From contig CM030931.1 in assembly GCA_018136815.1 (NCBI GenBank), positions 11,524,612-11,588,611 on the forward strand: a DNA stretch of 64,000 nucleotides, in the 5' to 3' direction. The notes below the pieces were generated by a model. The model saw nothing but the letters and a program-made list of their open reading frames with translations. It was not told the origin of the DNA and ran no database searches. Of this stretch, positions 40,960-51,784 are shown piece by piece. How positions within the stretch are numbered: the stretch's first letter is position 1; every line of letters starts with the position of its first letter. The translations under genes and the position numbers were made by a program. Origin of the DNA: Isochrysis galbana (lineage: Eukaryota; Haptophyta; Isochrysidales; Isochrysidaceae).

Positions 40960-42010
40960 ATAGTGGTCATGCTCGATCTCGATCCGTCATTAGGCCCAGG
41001 CGAAAATTTGCAGTTTTTCTCGCCCAAATTAGCGGTTTGCGGTAAAAATTTGTCGAAATCGAAATTTGTCGACGAGGCACCCAAATTTGCAAAAAATTTG
41101 CAGACAAATTTTAAGTTGTATGTTGTAGGTACACTCGTCACGCACTTAACACCCTTCGCCACACCCACACACCTCCTCGTTCTCCTCTTCCTCGCGCTCG
41201 TCACTCGCGGCGTTCCTGTCGTTGGTCTCGTTGATGCGGTCCCTGCTCCTGGTTGTGCGGCTCGATCGCGATGGTCCTGCGCGAGGGCGGCGAGGGGATG
41301 AGGATGGGGCACGCTTGTGCACGGCATGTGCTCACAGGAGTGGTGTTGCATGCAGTGGACCAGTGTTCGTGCACGATCACATATGATCGTGCGCACGGCT
41401 GCGCGCTCGAGCGGGCAGCAAGGGCAGTGGCGATTTGTGGTTTGTGGCGGCGGCGAGGGCGGCGATGCGCGAGGGGGCGAGGCAGGCAGGGGGCACCGGG
41501 ATTGGCGGGGGCAGCCAAGGGGAAGGCTTGGGCGCTCACCTCCCGTCTGCATGCTGAGCGGCGGCATGGCGGAGGCGAAGAGCTGCGCCCTTCCCTTTCA
41601 GTGTTCGTGGCAGAGAGAGAGACTGCCCCATTTTGTGACCGTAACCGAATGTTACTTCAATATTTGGGACGAATTTCTTTATTTGAACAAGGCTCTTCCG
41701 CTCTCTGCTGCACATCGACGTTTTTCTTTCATGCATGTTACTATAATCAATCGAATGGGTTTCTTCACTTCAATAGGGGTCCTCCTCCACGCAACGGCGA
41801 TCCGTCCTCCGTCCTAGTTAACGGACTAAGTGACCACCACAGGGCCTGCTGAACGACCCAAATTTGTCGATAGTTTGTGCTGGTGGGGCACCCAAATTTG
41901 TCGACAAATTGCGAGATTTGCAATTGGCCAAAATCTGACCCAAATTTGCAAAAGAATTTGCAGAAATCAGAAATTTTGGCCTGGGCCTATCCGTCATAGA
42001 GAGAGGGCGG
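40960..42010. mobile_element. putative inverted-repeat element with AAATTTG-rich arms
   Basis: The left arm (about 40975-41120) and the reverse complement of the right arm (about 41855-41995) both begin with TAGGCCCAGGC and AAAATTT. Both then carry repeated CCCAAATTTG, TTTGTCGA and GTCGACAAATT units. The arms are imperfect, and about 730 bases without a credible transposase lie between. I infer a foldback or MITE-like DNA element. Target duplications were not identified. Confidence 0.5.
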
Positions 42011-42300
42011 GCGCCGCGCCCCCAAAACTTGCATGCAGCCCACTTGCCACTTGTAGAGAGGGCCCAACCTTCTGACGACCTCGAGCAGCCACTCAAACTT
42101 GCAGAAAAAAATGTAAAGGTATTCACCTGGCCCTATTCAGGATTCAGGGGTGTGCTTTCTCGTTTAGCCCTTATTAGTTGTACTACTAACTACTACTAGT
42201 ATATTTTTGATCTACGGGTCCGACGGGGTTCAGTTTTCAGTTTTAGAACGGAGGGAGGTAGTATTCCCTACACCAGCACCACGGTGTCGGGAGAAAACGA

Positions 42301-42675
42301 ATGCGTCCGACGACGGTGCTGCTGCTGCTGTCAGCGGCGCCGCTCGTCTGGGCAGCCGAGCCGTCCAAGTGCGGGATGGGAGGAGCGAAGTGTGCCATGC
42401 GTCGCGACTGCTGCGAAGCTCACGACTGCGTTGAAGGTGACTGGGCCGAGACGTCAGACTACACGTGCGAGCGGGTGGGGCCAAAGCCAAGTGAGGTGGA
42501 GTACCTCAATAGGCTGAGAAAATTCTACGAGTTGCACAACCCGTCCAAGGCGTCCGATGCGCTTGAGCTTGAGACTACGCTCGCTAAGTGGAAGGATCGA
42601 GAGGAACTCCTCTTTCACGTCCTGAGGCAAAAGTACATCTCGGATGACCACAAGGTGACGAAGACCGAGCTCTAG
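42301..42675 (+). CDS. small secreted cysteine-rich protein
   Basis: 124 residues. The N-terminus MRPTTVLLLLSAAPLVWAAE is a clear signal peptide. It is followed by a cysteine module, KCGMGGAKCAMRRDCCEAHD to DYTC, with spacing C-x6-C-x5-CC-x4-C-x12-C, then a charged helical region of about 70 residues (VEYLNRLRKFYELHNPSKAS, LAKWKDREELLFHVLRQKYI). An extracellular or endomembrane protein with three disulfides is likely; no named family is recognised. Single exon as read. The DCC motif spacing matches the fragment at 34483. Confidence 0.7.
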   Translation: MRPTTVLLLLSAAPLVWAAEPSKCGMGGAKCAMRRDCCEAHDCVEGDWAETSDYTCERVGPKPSEVEYLNRLRKFYELHNPSKASDALELETTLAKWKDREELLFHVLRQKYISDDHKVTKTEL

Positions 42676-44393
42676 CTGCACCTGCAAGTCAACATTCCTC
42701 TAGGCGCTAGCTCCTCTAAGCCATCTGCGCATGCACACGCTTTTTCGACGAGTTGCGGCTCAAAAATTGGAGTTGTCGCGGGCACATTTTGATGATTGGA
42801 ACATAGAGCTCGAGATCACTTAGGTCATAGGTAGCAAGGGGTAAGCGTAAGCGCACCGATGCAAGGTGCATGTGTGGGTCTAAGTTTGTGTTTGTAGTTG
42901 CCTGACTCTTGGTGGGCTCCATTGAATATGAGGAACGAAGCGTAACAAACAACGCCTTACCAAAAATTTCCGCTGCGTGTCTGGCGTGAGGCAAGGTGCT
43001 GATGCTACTCTTCACTACTTCACTACCCACCCCTTCCGTGGCCACTACCATATACCGTTGGCTATCGGAGGTTGCGACCTCAAGTTTGGTGGTTTTTTTC
43101 GACAAACACCACCATAAAGAGGGTATAATTTCGATTTGCAGAGCACCCCCCCCCCATCTTCCCTGGCCTCCTCGTTGGAACCTGCTATTTTTATGCCTCC
43201 CCCCCGTTCTTGTTCTTGTTCTTGTTCTTGTTGCTCGTCGCATCCGCGATCGACCTTTGACCTTTTGTTTTAGGAATCGTCTACGTTACTATGCCCCCAT
43301 CTTGTAGGCTAGTCAACGTTGGAGAATCTCGCTACATCCTACATGCGCCATCTTCGCCCTCGCCCTCGCCTCCTTTGTCGCCTGCCTTGTCGCCTGCTGC
43401 TTTGCCCCTCGCCTGGCGCCTGGGTTACCTCCTTGCGTGCCCCTAGCTAGTGTTTTTAGGTCATGTGTTATGTCGCGCGTTTAGGTATTAGGTATCGCCG
43501 TTCCAAGGAACCGCTACCTTGCGTAACCCTGATCTCCCCTCAGGTGCTGGCCGTTGGATTATATCGTGGCGCCGCTAGCTTTACTTGGGTCTTCATTGAA
43601 CCACTTATTATATGGCTTTTCGAAGAAGATTCCTTCCTTATTCTTGTGCGTAAGTAACTGTTGCCCCGTCGGATCGTCCACCAAAAATAGATTTGCGGAC
43701 AGTCAGACGAGTATGTGCAAACTATGCCACCGACACCGCGAGAGGACTCTTGCCACCTAGCGTGGTGTCCCCCTCCTCAAAGTAGTGCAGCATGTAGGAC
43801 TCGACCTCAATGCGGTCGGGGAGCGACTCGGTACTCGATTGCACGCTGCCTGACCCCGAGCGCTGTGCGGCCTGCGAGCGAGTGCACACGGCAGTTGTAA
43901 GACGGGCTTCGCGGGCGTGCGAGCAGAGGCACAATGCCGCATTGGGGCCGAGCACTCACCCGCAACTCATCTTCGCTCAGGTCACGGTACGCGTGCTTTG
44001 CTGCCTCGTTCTGTGCCGCATTCGCAGTACGATCTGCTTCTCTCTCTGCCTTGCTAGCTTGCTAGGGCCAGGTCAATACTTCTAGAACTTTTTCTAGAAG
44101 TTTGGGCGGCTTCTCGAGCGCGTCATAAGTTTGGGCCCTCTCGAGAAGTGGGCTGCAAGTTTGGGGAGGCAGCGCTCACTCTCTAAGAGTAAAAGCACCC
44201 CTATTCTATATTCTGTAAGTATAATCCCCTAATCTCAATCCAAGTATCAAAGTATCCTCCCCTTTTCTATAGTATACAGGCCGTTTCCCGCTGCCGAATT
44301 TCAAAAAACGGTAAAAACGATGCTACGTGTTTCTCACATCTGAATGACGTACATGTAAACGTCGCAACTCTTGCTCCGTTTAGGAGGGGGTGT
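42676..44393. other. intergenic, no supported gene
   Basis: Nothing recognisable. There are scattered polypyrimidine runs (43140-43240) and short unrelated open frames. A minus-strand frame at 43955-43722 is open, without family signal. Confidence 0.4.
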
Positions 44394-44690
44394 TACGGAT
44401 GCCCCTCCGTCCTCTCCTACGTTTACTTTCTAAGTCCTGCGAGGTCTCCTCTCTCCTCTCTCTTCACATGAGGAGAGGCGACGGGCCTCCTCTCTTCTTT
44501 CCTTTTCTTTCCTCTCTTTCTCTCCTGCTCAACCCCCTTTCTTCGCGTATCCCGTTACGTTAGTTATCTACGTGTTACTGTGAATGTGCGTGTGATAGTG
44601 GTGTGGGAGAATTATAAGAGGAATTTTATCCGGTTCTGTTCTGGAGAGAGCGCGAGCGATGGTGTCGCTCTCCCTCCTCTCGGCCGCCCT
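44394..44690 (+). repeat. LTR-like sequence beginning TGTTACGGATG (fossil)
   Basis: A purine tract (AGGAGGGGG) precedes TGTTACGGATGCCCCTCCGT, the usual arrangement of a polypurine tract and LTR start. A similar start occurs at 56404. I infer a solo or partial LTR of a Ty3-like element. Its far end is not resolved, because the retroposon at 44690 begins there. Confidence 0.4.
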
Positions 44691-45150
44691 GGTCACCATG
44701 ATGGTGCCAGGGCGATACTCCTCTCTTCCCTGCGGCGGGGGCCCATGGCGCGCGCCTGCGGCCCCTCTTCAGGTCCCCAGGTGGCCTGCAGGGGCCTGGG
44801 AGCACAGCTCAGGGGGCCGGTGAGGCTGGGGCATGGCCCTGGCCCCTCCTGCCTCTCCCTCGCTGGCGCTCCGAGCCCCTGCGGGTCGACTGGAGCTGCC
44901 GGGGGGGTCCTGAACAGGGGGGCCCAGGGGAGGAGGGGCTGGTCAGAGGGATGGGCTAGCCACGACAGGCCAGGGCGGGCGAATCAGGCGTGCCTGTGGG
45001 GAGAGGGATGAGTCAGCATGGCAGTGTGCTCCTGGCAGGCCATCAGGCGTGCCAGGAGAGTGGGTGGTTCCTCCCCCATGGCAGGGGAGGAGTGGAGAGA
45101 GAGGGGGGCTCGTGCCCCCCCATGGGCGAACTAAGTATAAACTTAGTTAT
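44690..45150 (-). mobile_element. short retroposon copy, 5' half
   Basis: The minus strand starts at 45150 with AACTAAG, TTTATA, CTTAGTT, then CGCCCATGG and the hairpin GGGGGGC, ACGA, GCCCCCC. It follows 35435-35865 closely for about 440 bases up to CCGCAGGGAAGAGAGGAG, then diverges. The 3' end with its tail is missing. No target duplication seen. Confidence 0.75.
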
Positions 45151-45507
45151 GCTTGTGAATGTCATTCATACAAGCATGTACAATACAGGGCATCTGACAT
45201 CATTTAGTAGATATGTCTAGGTAGATGATGACAGATAGCAGGGTACGAACACAATCAATGCGTGTGTGGCAGATCAGCGAAGGCGGCGTTCGTGGTTAGT
45301 TTGAGCTTTGCATTGGCATTGCGATTGAGTTCTCTTTGTTTTAGGGGGGTTTCCTCAGGGAAACGCGTTGCGGATGTATACTTGCGGCTACTTTCGGGAT
45401 GAAAAATTGTGAGAAGTGTCACGAGAAGTTTGGGTAGTCCGCTACAAGATTCTTGCAAGTTTGGCCGAGAAGTTTGGGCGAGTTTTGCTAGAAGTATTGA
45501 CCTGGCC

Positions 45508-46082
45508 CTATGCCTTGCGCTTGGCAGAGTTTTGGGACGCCGACTTGAGGAGCTCGCTCACCTCAACGATCAACGTCTCGTACTCCGACAGAGGCCGCTC
45601 CGACTTGGTCTCCGAGGTGTCCTCGGGGTCGTCTTCCTCAATCGGCTCCGCTTGCTCCTTCCCCGCGGTGAAGAGATGCGCGCCTGCCTGCATCCGCAGG
45701 CAGGCAAGTGGGGGGGGCAGTGAATTTGCCTGTTGGGATGAGACAACGCCTGAAGGCCCAGGCAAGGCTTGTGGTGAAGCCACGCGTGCAAGCCTGGCGC
45801 CGCAATCGCAAGGCACACCTGAACCCAACCTTTCAGCGAGGCGATCACAGAGGCGTACGATGGCAACGAGGCGCCCTGCATGGAGTCGTCGCGCATCACC
45901 ATGGGCAAGATGCCATTCTCCTCGTTCGTCCACACCCACTTCTGGGTGTGTCCGTTCTTCGCCGCCGTGCTGCCGTCCTTGAACGTCTTGAACGCCTTGT
46001 CGCCTGCCTCCAGCACTTGCTTGAGCAGCGCAACTTTGCGCTCCACTGTCCAGTCGAAGCGGCTGTTGCGCGCTTCTCTCTC
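45508..46082 (-). CDS. hypothetical protein, at least two exons (5' end incomplete)
   Basis: Minus-strand exons 46082-45819 and 45687-45508 are in phase and joined by a GT-AG intron. The first has a good acceptor (GTTCCGCAG) and reads EREARNSRFDWTVERKVALL, KQVLEAGDKAFKTFKDGSTA, HTQKWVWTNEENGILPMVMR. The last reads AGAHLFTAGKEQAEPIEEDD, SEYETLIVEVSELLKSASQN, ending SAKRKA. The RFDWT-ERKVALL stretch vaguely resembles the first helix of Myb/SANT-like DNA-binding modules, but this is a guess. At least one upstream exon is expected in 46090-46380; candidates conflict, so no start is assigned. 147 residues are supported. Confidence 0.55.
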
Positions 46083-46429
46083 CTGCGGAACGTGGCGAGT
46101 GAGGGGGCGTTGTGAGCGCTGCTAGCTGGGCTGGGGCCCCATCATCGCCACCCCGCCGCCCTTGTGACGCTCGGCCGGCGCCTTGGCTCGCGGTTGGCAT
46201 GTGCCGCCGGGCTGCCCTCACCGGCCTCGGCGCCATCGCTCTCTCGCTCTCCTCTCTCCCTCTCTTCCACAGGCAGACAGTTGGAAGAGGCGCGCACTGG
46301 GCCTCTTCCAACTCTCTGGTTTAAGGAAGGATTGAGGATCGTGACTTCTTTGAACGAGCTCTTCGAACCTTCTTCCAACGTTGTTTCAACCCCGTAAAAA
46401 CCCCCGATTCCTCATCACACTCCGGAGAT

Positions 46430-46815
46430 CTCGTGGCGCTCCCCCTCTCTCTCTCCCCCACTCACTGTCTGCCCCTTCACTTTTCTTCCTCCTCCTCCTC
46501 CTTACTTTCATCTCTCCTACTCTGATATCAGAGATACATTCCGTTGTAACGAGAACCGCTTCTCTTCCTCCGTCGTCTCTCCTCTGTTCCCCGGACCCAC
46601 CCCCTCCTCCTCTCTCTCTCTCTTCCTCCTCCTCGTCGCCCTCCTTTTCTCTCCGAGGTCTCTCACCTCTTTTCTCCGATCTTTCGGCCTCTTTTTCCTC
46701 TCTATCTTCTCGCCTATGTCTCCCGTGTGTCTCCTCTCCAAAGTCCATCCGTTTCCCCAAAATAACGCAGACCCTCCAGCTCTCTCTCTCTCTCGCCCCA
46801 CCACCTTGTTCTTCC
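46430..46815 (+). promoter_or_regulatory. sense-strand pyrimidine tract upstream of carbonic anhydrase
   Basis: Nearly 400 bases dominated by C and T (CTCTCTCTCCCCC, CTTCCTCCTCCTCCTCC), ending just before the ATG at 46817. Comparable tracts precede 19513, 51785 and 60598 and, on the other strand, 18227. A promoter or 5' UTR role is inferred from position. Confidence 0.45.
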
Positions 46816-46816
46816 G

Positions 46817-48186
46817 ATGGCGTCGCCCCCCCCCGTGCCCCCCGCCTCCACCCGTCATCCCCTCTTGCCACAAACGTCAGCCGACGACGAGGCGACGAAG
46901 GCGACGGCCACGGAGACACCCTGCGTCCCCAGTGCTTCCTGCTGCTCCCACACCTCCCCAAGCCTCCGGCACGCCTTGTGCGGCAGCTGCAATCCCTCTG
47001 ACTCGATCGACTCTCTCGGGAGTGAGCCGCCTGGTGCTGAGCCCAGCCTCGAGCCGGGCTACTCGACGGCGAGGATGGACATGCGATACTCAAGGTTTAT
47101 GCAGCAGCCGCGCCCGCCAAAGCGCGGACGAGACATCACGCACATCTTTGAGCAGAACAAGAAGTGGGCAGGGAACAACAAGGATTGGTTCCAAGCGTAC
47201 GGAAGGAGGCCGCACTCGCCGCGATATCTGTGGATTGGTTGCAGCGACGCGCGAGTACCCGCCAACCAAATAATCGGAGAGGCTCCCGGAGAGGTGTTTG
47301 TACACCGCAACATCGCCAACCTCGTGGTCAACTGCGACATGAATCTGCTCTCCGTGATTCAATATGCTGTCGGCGTCCTGGGGGTTGAGCACATCATTGT
47401 CTGTGGCCACTATGACTGCGGCGGTGTCAAGGCTGCGGTGAGCAAGTTCTCGTATGAGTGCCGCGATGTAGGCTCACCCCTCGAGGACTGGCTCCGCAAC
47501 ATTCGCGACGTGCATCGGCTCCACCAGGTAGCGTATGACGACATGATCCCGGGGTGGGCATTGGTTGCTCCTTCAGTGGATCTGAGCACCGCACAAAATG
47601 GGCATGCCACCTCGCCCTCTGAGGGCCTTACGATGGGAGTGCACCCTTGCACGCAGGCTGAGCTTGAGGCCATAAAAGATCCCATGGATCGCCATCGTCG
47701 TCTGGTGGAATTGAACGTCATGGAGCAGGTGAAGCTGCATAGTGGTAGTCAACATTGCGCCCCCCCTCCCCCCCTTCCTGTACGCATACTCATTGCAGCG
47801 GCGTGGTCGTCTCTAGGATGCAGCCTCCCGCCTCCTCACCAACGCGCGCCCGCGCGCGTACGCGCACGACTGATTCCGCGCCTACATCTATACTTCCACT
47901 TGGTCCAAGGCGCAGCATACCACACATCAGTCCGGTCCCAAGATTTCGCCGTTACATTGCTCTCACTCATGTTCCCACATTTCCCTGCTCACAGTGCCTC
48001 AACGTTTTCAAAACGGGTGCGGTTCAGAAGCGTCGGCTGGTGACTGCAAAGGAGAATGAAGGCGGCCCGACACCACATGTTCACGGAGTCGTGTACGATC
48101 CTGCGGATGGTATCCTGCATTTACTCGACACGGATATCAACTCGCAGAAACACAAGCTCTCCTCCATCTATGATCTCTTCCACTGA
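46817..48186 (+). CDS. beta-type carbonic anhydrase, three exons
   Basis: The enzyme interconverts CO2 and bicarbonate and would serve CO2 supply in an alga. Exons are 46817-47527, 47657-47728 and 47995-48186 (GT-AG, introns of 129 and 266 bp), giving 324 residues. The zinc site is complete: LWIGCSDARVPAN (Cys, Asp-Arg dyad) and IIVCGHYDCGGV (His, Cys). EVFVHRNIANLV, LEDWLRNIRDVHRLHQ, then exon 2 RHRRLVELNVMEQ and exon 3 CLNVFKTGAVQKRRLV follow the family order. Intron 1 stays open in frame and would insert about 43 residues between HQ and AELEAI, so a naive model is too long. The N-terminal ~85 residues are low-complexity without a clear signal peptide. M87 is an alternative start, and targeting is unresolved. 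Confidence 0.94.
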
Positions 48187-49200
48187 ATGTCAAACGAGAC
48201 GAGGCTTAAGCCGATCATAAGCTCGTTTTCCGCTTGCTCTGCTTCCCGCAATCATAACCTCGTTTACCGCTTGCTCTGCTTCCCGCATGCGAGTGAAGTT
48301 ACCGACATGCTCCGCGTGTTTCGTGTGCGACGTTGAGAGCAACCCGAAGCAACCACTTCTGAAGCGGCATGCACCTCTAGTGAAAGGTGCGATGGCACGC
48401 TCGACAGCAGTCATACGTATTACGTGAGCACGAGGAACATGGGAATGACTGCGATGAATGTGTCCGAAGTGCCGCTAATACCCGCCACATGCACGCACTC
48501 GCCGTTGGGGCCTATGAACTTCCAGGTGGCCCACATGTTGGACGTATGCATTCATACCGATGGGTGTGCAGCCAAATGATGTCGAATGAATGTTCCGTTG
48601 ACAACGTAGCACTCGATGTGAGTGGGCCGTGGTACCGTCGAAGCCCCTCACCTGCTTCATGTGAATTCATGTTCATGTAGTGATTTGTCCATGGCCAACG
48701 GCATGCCGATCACCTATCAAGCTACCCATGAAAAAACTTCTCAAAGAATCGAGACTACTCACTTAGCGTGGGACACGCTAGGTTCCATGCTTTACTGGGG
48801 CACCCAACCTGTGACGGGCTAGCTTGGACCATGCTAGGTTGTGCTTGAGATTAAAGGGAGGAGTGTTGAGATGTTGTTGTTGTTGTATTCCTGCTTGAAC
48901 TATTGCGTTATTGTTTTAGCGATGGAGCGCGCGCCGACCGCTCCCGCCTCCCCGTGTGCGAGCCGTGTGTGGTGCGCATGTGCATGCGCGGACGTCATCG
49001 CTGGTGCACCAGGGTTTGAAATTTGCTTCATAGGCAATATGCAATATGGGGCGTCGGACCCCTCATTTAATATATGTCTGCAGGCATTTTTAAGTGAAAG
49101 AAACACATCTCTCATCTCTCAGTGGGAGCGACGTCCAGTTCGGCTCGTGTGAGCCGCCAGGGCGTGTGCAAGGGGGGGCGGATCCGCGACGGGACTTCGC
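48187..49200. other. intergenic; possible LTR-like piece
   Basis: No gene recognised. 48190-48290 contains a duplicated block of about 45 bases (CTCGTTTWCCGCTTGCTCTG, CTTCCCGCA). Around 48855-48900 a purine tract (AAAGGGAGGAG) precedes TGTTGAGATGTTGTTGTTGT, reminiscent of a copia-type LTR start, but this is weak. Confidence 0.3.
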
Positions 49201-49201
49201 A

Positions 49202-50350
49202 TGTCGCATTCGCGAATCGACGCTCGTTAGGCTTCTCTCTTCTCTTCGTTCGGTATTTGTCGTTATAATTCTCTCGTTCTGGTTCTCGGTCAAAAACTTC
49301 GCGTGGACGCCTAGAATCTAGGGTTGTGGAGCGCTCTCTCTCTTTCTCTCGAAGAGAAGGGAAGTTTCCCCACCTTTCTTCCTCCCAGGCGCCTCGCAAA
49401 AAGGTTTAATTCGCTATCTCCCCGCGTTTCTTTACCTGCTTCTGGGGGCAATCATGTTTGGTTTGCCATCTCCCCTTGGAGATCGATCTAGGTTCGCTGC
49501 TTGGGTGAGGGAATCTTTCTCCTTGGTCCTTGGTTTGCCATCTCCCCTTGGAGATTGATTTAGATTCGCTGCTTTGGATTTTGGTTATCCTTCCCCTTGA
49601 TGCAAGTTGCCTGAAAGCCTTGGTCCCGTTGGTTTTTGGTTTTCTCCTCCCTTGGTTGCTACTCGGGGTTGCTCGATAGAAACGTCTAGAAGGTCCACGC
49701 TCAACAGCAAGATTTCTTCGATTGCAAGGATACCTCGCTGCGATCTGTATCCAATGTGATCGCCGCGGTTGCGCGACACATAACATTCCTCCTCGACTTT
49801 CCGCCTCGTGGGAAATCTAAAACGAAGACACGCTCCGACCGTCGCTGCGGAATCTCTCTCTCTCTCTCGCTCGCTCTCTCTGTCTCTCGCGACGTGTTTG
49901 AGTTACCGGCGATGTGGGGTCTCGGTTATTTCATGTTTTGCTTGGTTTGGGTGAATGATTCTAGTGCGTTCGTGAGTCCGTGCATCCTGTTGTTTTCTGC
50001 ATCGTTGTCCGACGTCCTGTCGTCAGTCGTCATCCGTCGCTCTCGCTCTCGTCGCTCTCGCTCTCGTAATACTCGTACCCTACAATCCCTCCTCGCCTCG
50101 CCAGCCCCTGCCAACACAGCCCTCCTCTCACTCACCCTCGCCTCTCGCCTCTCGCTCGATGTCGCTCTCGCCGCCGTCCTCGCCCTCGCTCAAGCCCGCC
50201 TGCCCGCCTTCCTCTGCTGACGGGCCTCAGCCCGTCAGCGTCTCCGAAGTCGTCTCCTCCGCCGCGCCTGCCGCCGGTCTGCCTCCTTCCTCATTGCCCT
50301 CAAGCCCTAAGGGCCATCACAATTCGTCATCGCACCGTCTTTTCGGACGA
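49202..50350 (+). repeat. longest copy of the interspersed retroelement-like repeat
   Basis: Module 1 (49202-49460) is followed by a section shared with 55060-55390 (CTCCCCTTGGAGATYGATYTAG, GTCTAGAAGGT, CACGCTCAACRGCAAGATTT, GATCGCCGCGG). Next come a short CT run, GCGACGTGTTTG, module 2 (49995-50110) and a proline-rich frame (50159-50330) that recurs at 32945-33290. 49465-49560 holds an internal duplicate of the TTGCCATCTCCCCTTGGAGA block. This gives the module order for the whole family; the element is degenerate. Confidence 0.6.
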
Positions 50351-50853
50351 GGATTCTGAAAAGGCGGGGAGACCCTCCGAGCCGCTTTCGCCGGGGCTTT
50401 CCGCTCACGGTCAAAAATGTCGACCCCCCCCCATATTAGTACTTAAAAAGCCCTGTTTGACCGCCCTACCACGGACAGATGCTCCGGCCCAATGCTCGAG
50501 CGCATGGACCGCGAGAGAACCTCCGCTACGAGCGCGAGGAGGATGCGCTCAGAGCGCCGGCCCTCCCGCAGCATCGCAGTCCTCCCCACGCGAGCGCCTC
50601 TTGCGCTTCAAGTGGGCCAGCATCATGGCCAGCTCCGCGTCCTCCAGCTCCTGTGCCGTGAAGGGGCGCGTCGGCATGGTAGCACCCCTGCGTACTGCCG
50701 CAGAACGCTCTGCCGCTGTTGAGGAGACCTATTGAGAGGGAAACGCGATTTTCTCCTTTTGTGGGACGGCCGCAATAGAGTAGAGCCTCAACAGCGCCCC
50801 GACACTGTTGAGGCGGGAGGGCTGTTGTGGGGGCCCTATTGCGGCCTGCAACC

Positions 50854-51303
50854 CAGTGATGGTGCATCAGTTCATCAGCTGACACCAACTTCGAGGCTGA
50901 TACTGATATCATAGCTGATATAAGCTAATGGACCTCATCAGCTGATATCACCTCAAAGGCCCTGAGCGAGCAGAATATCAACTGATATCAGTGGCTTGTG
51001 TATTTGCTGCAGAGGTAAATGCGACAAAACGTCATCGTCTAAGCAATATGTGAGCGTCAAGTGGCTCAGGTGACAGCGCGTGGGCTGGGCGCAGTGCGGA
51101 GAGCCAGTTCGACTCCCATCCGACCTCAGTAAAACTCAACTTTTTTGCACTTTTTTTTTGGATGTAGAAAGTAAAGGGGACTGGGTGTTTTGTTTTCTCC
51201 CCACTCCAAGCTGCTGACAACTGATAACTGATATCAGTTATCAGCTCGAGGTGAGCTGATACTGATGTAAAAAACTGATATTAGTACTGATGCACCATCA
51301 CTG
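50854..51303. mobile_element. intact hAT-type MITE, 450 bp
   Basis: Both ends carry a perfect 18-bp terminal inverted repeat, CAGTGATGGTGCATCAGT (50854-50871, inverted at 51286-51303). The element is flanked by a perfect 8-bp target duplication, CTGCAACC (50846-50853 and 51304-51311). CAGTG ends and an 8-bp duplication are diagnostic of the hAT superfamily. Subterminal regions repeat ATCAGCTGATATCA-like motifs in both orientations, as expected for transposase-binding sites. There is no transposase, so it is non-autonomous. Perfect ends imply recent movement. Confidence 0.92.
51053..51160 (+). other. tRNA-like segment inside the MITE
   Basis: TGGCTCAGGTGA (51062-51073) fits an A box and GTTCGACTCC (51107-51116) fits a B box of a polymerase III promoter. 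T6 and T9 runs follow at 51141 and 51151. The acceptor and T stems do not pair properly, so it is not a functional tRNA. It may be a tRNA-derived SINE captured by the MITE. Confidence 0.4.
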
Positions 51304-51544
51304 CTGCAACCAACCCCTTCGATTTCCCTCGCGCCGCGTCTTTCTTCACACGCGGCGCTCAACACGCCCCCCGCGGCTGACACCACTCACACACTCAAGA
51401 GGCGCGCGACACGCGATGAACACCCGTCAACTACATAGAGTAAGATCACCCCCCGCCCCCCCCCTAAAAAAAAGGGGGAGCGCCCGTATGATTTTTTCCA
51501 CCTACTTGTACTCTCCGACGATTTCACATCTCTGATTTCACATC

Positions 51545-51745
51545 TCTCAACGCCCTCTGAATTACTTCTCTCGGTCTCCTCCTCCTCTCTTCTCCCTCCC
51601 TCCTCTCCTGCCCCCCCCCCCCCCGTCTTTCCCCTCTTGGTCCCTCTCTCCCCCTCTCACCTCCCCCCTACTCTCCCCCTCTTCCTCCCCCCCTTCCCCC
51701 CTCCCCCCCCTCTCTCCCTCTTCCCCTCTCGCGCCCCGTCTGAAC
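51545..51745 (+). promoter_or_regulatory. sense-strand pyrimidine tract upstream of dioxygenase
   Basis: An almost uninterrupted C/T run (CTCGGTCTCCTCCTCCTCTC, then C14, then CCCCTCTTCCTCCCCCCC) ends about 40 bases before the ATG at 51785. It parallels the tract before the carbonic anhydrase gene. Confidence 0.45.
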
Positions 51746-51784
51746 CCGGTCGTGCGACGCGAGACGCGCTCGCTCTGCCTGCGC

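Noticed and set aside
40896-41567. 223-codon minus-strand frame inside the inverted-repeat element
   Set aside because: Composition is not protein-like and no transposase motif is visible.
47528-47656. In-frame extension of carbonic anhydrase between HQ and AELEAI
   Set aside because: Bounded by good GT-AG sites and absent from the family, so it is treated as an intron that happens to lack stops.
48475-48840. Ty1/copia coding remnant before the purine tract at 48855
   Set aside because: No reverse transcriptase or RNase H motif in any frame.
51053-51160. Functional tRNA gene
   Set aside because: A and B boxes are present, but the acceptor and T stems do not pair.
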